Shown piece after piece: positions 12,785 through 13,063 of a DNA stretch of 13,063 nucleotides. Location of the stretch: the NCBI GenBank assembly GCA_035628335.1, contig DASPKA010000096.1, forward strand, positions 1 through 13,063. Direction: 5' to 3'. Both the position numbers and the translations under genes were made by a program. The notes beneath the pieces are model-generated. The model searched no databases and was not told where the DNA came from. It saw only the letters and a list, made by a program, of their open reading frames with translations. The stretch comes from DASPKA01 sp035628335 (GTDB lineage Bacteria; Patescibacteriota; Doudnabacteria; UBA920). Every line of letters begins with the position of its first letter. Position 1 is the first letter of the stretch.

Positions 12785-13063
12785 TCAGAGTCTACACACA
12801 TCAGCGCATGTCTGCATTTGAGCATCATGAGTTATTTTGCTGCATGAATCAGCGCACGCTTCGCACATCTCTGCACAGAGTTTGCAGAGCGCCCCTGAAA
12901 AGCCAGATTTGCGTATCATGAAATCTGCAGAAAGTTGGCACAGCTTACTGCATTCTAAAACCAGTTGAATATGGTTAGCTGAAACATGTTCTCCACCTTT
13001 ACTTAAACAGTATTGCAGTGTTTCTTGACAGTCACGGTAACAATCTAAACAGGTTTCGAGACA
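12785..13063 (-). CDS. Cys-rich four-helix-bundle copper-binding protein (DUF326/Csp-like), C-terminal part
   Basis: The minus-strand frame is open from the right edge of the window to a TGA at 12785-12787 and has no start here, so the N-terminus lies outside. The 92 visible residues contain 14 cysteines in helical spacings (CLETCLDCYRDC; CSKLC; ALCKLCAEMCEACADSC; TCADVC). This is the signature of DUF326/Csp proteins, whose helix-lining cysteines store Cu(I) in known members. About one helix is missing if the family length of ~110-120 residues holds. It precedes the DUF2267 gene by 39 bases. Copper binding is inferred from the family. Confidence 0.85.
   Translation of the reverse strand, partial: CLETCLDCYRDCQETLQYCLSKGGEHVSANHIQLVLECSKLCQLSADFMIRKSGFSGALCKLCAEMCEACADSCSKITHDAQMQTCADVCRL

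Overview
The window looks like chromosomal DNA from a small-genome, uncultivated bacterium of the Patescibacteria (CPR) type, possibly a Saccharibacteria relative. This is an inference. It rests on a secreted protein combining an 'NPQVLLVTLQKEQ' lysozyme-like domain with tandem ~57-residue 'DGT(V/L)(V/I)K…VYLV…G…RPI' repeats, on a REP-type tyrosine transposase, and on weak or absent Shine-Dalgarno sites before most genes. TGA ends at least three genes (the alpha/beta hydrolase, the DUF2267 protein and the Cys-rich protein), so the TGA=Gly code of Gracilibacteria/SR1 does not apply.

Layout. (1) Positions 1-2855 carry a plus-strand cluster of exported proteins: the 3' end of a larger gene (perhaps a subtilase) ending in surface repeats, a 607-aa secreted protein with a lysozyme-like domain and six repeats of the same family, and a small Ser/Thr/Pro-rich secreted protein cut short by a mobile element. 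(2) Positions 2797-3996 are a 1.2-kb element: a 313-aa HUH/Y1 transposase (RAYT type) between 24-bp perfect terminal inverted repeats, with two short repeat units outside the left one and a degenerate array with 12 CTCATGTT copies outside the right one. (3) Positions 4108-6792 (minus) encode a P2-type cation-transporting ATPase. (4) Positions 6960-8322 (minus) hold a tightly coupled pair of predicted F420-dependent oxidoreductases (an LLM/TIGR03557 enzyme and a PPOX-class split-barrel protein). They diverge from a plus-strand mercuric-reductase/lipoamide-dehydrogenase-like flavoprotein followed by a small membrane protein; a good extended -10 promoter sits in the divergent gap. (5) Positions 10372-10482 (minus) encode a 36-aa basic protein with the best Shine-Dalgarno in the window, followed by a strong hairpin terminator. 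(6) Positions 10639-12139 (plus) hold a phosphoribosyltransferase broken by a one-base deletion, then an alpha/beta hydrolase of the dienelactone hydrolase kind. These two activities occur fused in some other bacteria. (7) Positions 12311-13063 (minus) hold a DUF2267 protein and, upstream of it, the C-terminal part of a Cys-rich four-helix-bundle (DUF326/Csp-like) copper-binding protein that runs off the window.

Taken together, the right two thirds reads as a stress, redox and metal-handling accessory region (cation pump, F420-type enzymes, disulfide oxidoreductase, Cys-rich metal binder, PRTase plus hydrolase, DUF2267). The left part concerns the cell surface and has been invaded by a RAYT element. 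I see no tRNA, rRNA, CRISPR array or phage genes. No gene-free stretch exceeds 300 bases; the longest is 3835-4107, which holds the repeat array and about 110 bases of unassigned sequence.
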